In this document: positions 60,049 to 64,000 of the stretch, one piece after another
Layout of the letters: the number at the start of each line of letters is the position of its first letter
How positions within the stretch are numbered: the first letter of the stretch is position 1
Assembly: GCA_905183005.1 (NCBI GenBank)
Contig: CAJJDO010000103.1
Coordinates: forward strand, 156,976 to 220,975
Source of the DNA: Paramecium pentaurelia
Lineage: Eukaryota > Ciliophora > Oligohymenophorea > Peniculida > Parameciidae
Direction of reading: 5' to 3'
Length of the DNA stretch: 64,000 nucleotides
Notes under the pieces: model-generated
Told to the model about the DNA's origin: nothing
Database searches by the model: none
What the model saw: only the letters and a program-made list of their open reading frames with translations
Position numbers and translations under genes: made by a program

Positions 60049-60071
60049 TAATTATTAAAATAATAATTAAC

Positions 60072-60794
60072 ATGCTAACTATTCGTAATGAAGGACCTTT
60101 CTTAGTATAAGAATTAGATGTCTCATTACAATAAGACAATAACAATGCTATTGTCATAGATGAATCAGATCTTGTCATATTAATACCAGATGAATAAAAG
60201 ACTAAAAAAAGAAAATAAAATCTAAGTAGGTAAAATAAAAAAAAATAGAATAAAGTGTAATCATTCAAAAAATCAAATACTAATTTAATATCAAATAAGA
60301 AAGAAAAGAAACAATAGAAATTTAATAACATTCATTGTAAAAATAAGTTCTTCAAAGACATAAATATGTAATGTTCATAAATCATCCAAAATAATGATCT
60401 CAATAATTGCCCTCTAAAATTTTGCACAAATCAAGATAAAGTTTCCAATGAATCTAAAGCATTCTAATCAATGATGGAAAATGTATAAAAATACAAAGAA
60501 TAAGTTTCTTGGTCAAATAAAAAGGATCATATTTAAATTCCAGATAAATTATTAAAAGATGAAATTCAAGACATTCAATTGTTTGTTCCATAAATAAAAG
60601 GAATAAATGATTCTATTTGCTCTAATACCTTATATCTAAATAAAATTAAAGATAAAATCCTTCATGTTTCCAGTCCAACATAGAATACATAAAATATCAA
60701 ATACCCAAAAGATATATCAAGAGATGCTTATATAGAATATTTAAAAAATATCTAAATGAATAGAGTGATCTCTCAAAATAAATAATTACCTTGA
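60072..60794 (+). CDS. Unknown basic protein, 240 aa
   Basis: A single exon of 241 codons. The N-terminus MLTIRNEGPFLVQELDVSL is followed by a strongly basic stretch (about 40-90; KTKKRKQNLSRQNKKKQ), suggesting nucleic-acid binding or nuclear location. The middle has several cysteines (HCKNKF, NMQCSQ, NNCPLKFC). No domain recognised. Its ATG lies 23 bp from the divergent RABL3-like start. Confidence 0.6.
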
Positions 60795-61214
60795 TCTGTT
60801 AAATAAATCAAAAGTAGTAAAAAATAATATTAATAATGCCTTCTCCTTCTTTCCATTAATCCATTCAAATTCTTAAATACATATTTATTCTTTATTTTAC
60901 TATTCATTTCATCTACATATTTTGTAAAATCAATTAAGTTCTCTATATTCTATTCTTTTTTTTTAATTTTAATTATCAATCTATTACTTTTTCTATATAA
61001 TTATCCTTTCTTATATTTTATTGATAATTTAAAACATTTTCATTTCATCTCTTATTAATTGATACCCTCATAATTTTAAATTACTTTTACATCTATTTGA
61101 TTAATATATTATTATATATATCAATAATTGCATTAAAAACAATTAAAAATTCTCGAAAATCTCAGATAAAAAGAACCCAATATAATTTTAGTTAATTTTA
61201 TATCAGTCGATATT
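60795..61214. other. AT-rich convergent intergenic region
   Basis: 420 bp of T-rich and A-rich sequence between two convergent stops. No convincing coding or RNA feature. Confidence 0.5.
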
Positions 61215-63884
61215 TCATTTTTATAAAGCAAAACCACCACCCACAAATTTTTTCTCTGGTAAAATTACTTAGATTGACTATCCTTATTCTTCCTATATAC
61301 GAAGGTCTCTTTATTATTATTCTCTCTTTTTTTAATTAAAGTACTTCTACTTAACTCTTTACAATTCCTTGAAAATAAATATATTTATTACTTTATTGAT
61401 TCTATCTATTTCTAATTTATATTCATTAATATGTGATTAATACATACTCAATTCCTAATCCATTGCTTTCATCTATTCTTCTTTCTATCTAAGACTATCT
61501 TAATAATATGGTATCATAGCTTAATCTTCTAATCCAGGTTTACGTTTCATCTCATCTTTCAAAGCCTTTAATTCTTTTTCCTTTTCTTCTACAACCTTCT
61601 CTTTAATAACAACTTCCTCTGTTTTTTGGATTAATCTCTTTTATAGACTGTGTATTTTTGTCATTAATTCATAATTTTCAGAATCTGTAGCTTCCAATTT
61701 TCTCCATCTATGTACATTCATTGGATTTTCTAATTCTTCTGTCAAAGCTTTAGCTTTCAATTTCTCTTCTGTTAACTCTTTTGTTAGATTATGTATATCT
61801 CCTTCTAAATCTTTAATAGTATCAGCTTCTCTTTTAAAAACCTTAATTTCTCTTTTATAATCAGCTATTTTTTCTTTTAACATTTATATATCTCCTAATC
61901 TTTCTCTATATTATTATTCTCCTTTTTTAAGAGTACTTTCATTAATTTTGATTTTCTCATAAAGTAGATTAGTTTCTGATATTCTTCTTATGAGTTAAGT
62001 ACTTAAGATATCTCTTTCAGCCACAACTAATTCAAATTCTTCTTTGAGATTTTGTATTTATTATTCTTCATCTTTAATTGTAAATTGTAATTTATCAACT
62101 CTTTTAATATATTTATTAATCTTTTCAGCTTTTTCATCTATATCTGTTTTATATTTTTCTAATACTCTAGATTATTCTTCTATAGTTTTATCCTTTTTTT
62201 TATGTTCTAAATGTTCTTTGGCTAATGCATTACCTTTTGCTTCTATTTCTTCTTTTAATTATGATATTTAATGATTTACTATTTTATAACTTCTTCTCAT
62301 TTTTTCAATTTCTTATTATTTTTCTGTATAATTTTTAGAATATAGATTTCTATCACTTCTAACTGTTTCATATAGATTTTATTATTATTTTAATTTAGCT
62401 TCAGTTTCAATATTCTTTTTTTAGAATTCACTAATTAATGAATCTTTTAATTTAATTTCATCTAATGAATGAAAATATTTAGTTTATGCTTATGAAAATT
62501 ATAAACATTATTATTCTGTTTCCTTTTCAACATTTGCAATTTTCTTATTGAGATAATCAATTTTCTTTTATAAACCACCTAATTCATTTTATTTTTCACT
62601 TAAATATTTTTATTTAGCAATAAAATCTTCTTCAATTTTCTTATTATTATTATCACATCTATCAATTTCTTTTTATAAAATATTTCTTGCCCTTCTTAAA
62701 TCCTCAATCACTTATCTATCATCTGATGCTTTCTTTCTTTCTATCTAAATATCATCCTCCAATTAATTTAATCCATTATTTGCTAATAATTTTTCTTCTT
62801 CAATTTTTTCTTCCAATTCTTCTTATTCTTTCACTAATTCTGTCATTCTTTTCTTTTTCTCTTCTCCTTCATTTATTTTTTAATGTAATTATGCAATTTC
62901 AGTTTCAAATAATTCTATCTATAATCTAGTATCCTTAATCTTCTCTTCTATTTATTCATTTATTTTCTCTACAGAATCCAATTTCTCCTTAGTATCCCTT
63001 AATTCCTTATCCACTCTATTCTTTTCTTATTTAAAATTTTCAATTTCTTTTGTTTTAACACTATTTTATAAAGTCACCTTTTCAATTTCACTTTTTAATT
63101 TCTTCTTCTCATTACCTAATTATTTTTCATCGTCTTTCAATGAATCAAAATCCTTTTTAATCTTCTCCAATTCTGCTTAAGTTACATTCTTTGCCTCCTC
63201 ATCTTTTTATAATCTCTCCTCAAATTCAGATTTCTATTGCTATAATATTCTATATTCTTTCATAACTGATTCCTTAGAAGTCTCTAAAGACTTAATTCTA
63301 TCTGTAATTGATTAATTTTCTGATCTAGTTCCAAATACCTAAATCTATAAAATCTCTTTTTCTTTTAAAAGTTCTTACTTTCTTTATAATAACTCATGTA
63401 CAGTTGTAGTCTATCCTGAATTTAAAGCTTTACTTTACTCAATTGTTTGATTGAGTTATCTATATAATAATAATATAACAATTACTTAATTTCATTTTCC
63501 TATATTTTAATTTTTTATTTATGTTTCTCTTCCCTCTCTTATTAAATCTCTAACACCTTATATGCTTTTTCTAATTGAGTTTTCAATTATTATATAGCAG
63601 CAGAATCGTCAGCTGTCATTTTTAAAACAGTTTGAATCTAATGTTAAATGGATAAATACTTTAGATGCATTCTAAGAGATTTCTGCATTATACTCCCTAC
63701 ATTTGCTAATTAATCGTCTTTAATTCTCATGAATAATTTTCAGCGAACGATAAAGTTTATCAAACTCAGATCTAAATCTCTCTAAGTTTTAATCAGTGCC
63801 TAAATCACGTAAGACCTCTTAAAAGTCTCTTTCCATAGTATCAAATTGACCTGTGTCTATATCTAGATCCACTTAGTTTTACAT
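61215..63884 (-). CDS. CFAP58: CFAP58 ciliary coiled-coil protein, about 867-875 aa
   Basis: Opening MQNQVDLDIDTGQFDTMERD with FQEVLRDL, LERFRSEFDKLY and RLISKCREYNAEI follows the CFAP58 (CCDC147) start. The diagnostic C-terminal block EELENPMNVHRWRKLEATD is present near 61690-61740, and the tail FVGGGFALQK matches the family's GGGF end. Between them is continuous coiled coil. Introns of 22 and 20 nt near the 5' end restore the frame; a further 24-nt one near the 3' end is optional because it is a multiple of three. Length equals animal CFAP58. It works in the axoneme and is needed for ciliary or sperm-tail motility. The frame stays open upstream of the ATG to the window edge. Confidence 0.93.
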
Positions 63885-64000
63885 TAATAAAAAATATTTA
63901 TATATATCAATGCAAATTCGTTAACCAACACGATATCCTGTAGTACCACAATTCTAAAATCTGAACTAATATGGTCTTTTTGTCTCACCAACACAACGAA
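63885..64000 (-). other. Window edge upstream of CFAP58
   Basis: The frame of CFAP58 remains open through this stretch (with TAA/TAG as Gln) to the end of the window, containing segments such as FQNCGTTGYRVGQ. It could be an upstream exon, the 3' end of a neighbouring gene, or chance; it cannot be decided here. Confidence 0.3.

Noticed and set aside
61641..61883. An 80-codon standard-code frame as a separate small gene
   Set aside because: It is an internal segment of CFAP58 that happens to lack TAA/TAG glutamine codons.
1..64000. Short standard-code frames of 60-105 codons across both strands
   Set aside because: Nearly all are pieces between TAA/TAG codons of longer ciliate-code genes, or out-of-frame shadows of them.

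Overview
The window reads as macronuclear DNA of a Paramecium-type ciliate. It is very AT-rich. Genes stay open only if TAA and TAG are read as glutamine and TGA as the sole stop. Exons are separated by tiny introns of about 20-37 nt with GTA...TAG borders, and intergenic gaps are mostly tens of bases. Read with the standard code the window looks almost gene-free; read with the ciliate code it is packed with genes on both strands. For almost every gene below, the intron lengths I propose make the spliced length a multiple of three and remove every in-frame TGA, which is a strong internal check. No bacterial, viral or transposon genes were recognised.

Layout. 1-8.4 kb: an unknown protein, a B-box-like/WD40-like protein, a small protein, a MORN-repeat protein, a G-patch protein and an unknown protein. 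The MORN/G-patch junction is distorted by a 1,026-bp exact duplication around a single N. 8.8-18.1 kb: a full ABCA transporter, a DHHC palmitoyltransferase, a ZPR1 zinc finger joined to two quasi-RRMs, and a secreted protein. 18.1-23.2 kb: a tRNA-Arg(CCG), an unknown protein, a Myb protein and two coiled-coil proteins. 23.3-31.7 kb: a channel-like cyclic-nucleotide-domain protein, an ANTH-like protein, a large coiled coil, then three genes joined by 4-nt ATGA overlaps and ending in TMEM43. 31.8-41 kb: a bZIP factor, a gene-poor stretch with a possible relic, a CXC (tesmin/LIN54) protein, a second N with a 1,178-bp duplication, a Trm10 tRNA methyltransferase, a small secreted protein and an Eps15-like EH protein. 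41-50.2 kb: a coiled-coil protein, a possible axonemal protein, a fused double phosphofructokinase and an unknown 601-aa protein. 50.2-64 kb: an RBMX2-type splicing protein, a multi-pass membrane protein, profilin, an ER-type DnaJ/thioredoxin protein, truncated haemoglobin, a protein kinase, an importin-alpha-like protein, a RABL3-like GTPase, an unknown protein and the ciliary protein CFAP58.

The genes are mostly unrelated housekeeping, ciliary, trafficking and signalling genes rather than one pathway, as expected of a ciliate chromosome. I found no convincing new multi-gene system. The most unusual items are the ZPR1-quasi-RRM fusion, the double phosphofructokinase with a decayed second active site, the channel-like protein without a potassium filter, the two consecutive ATGA overlaps, and the two assembly duplications, which must be collapsed before any gene count.
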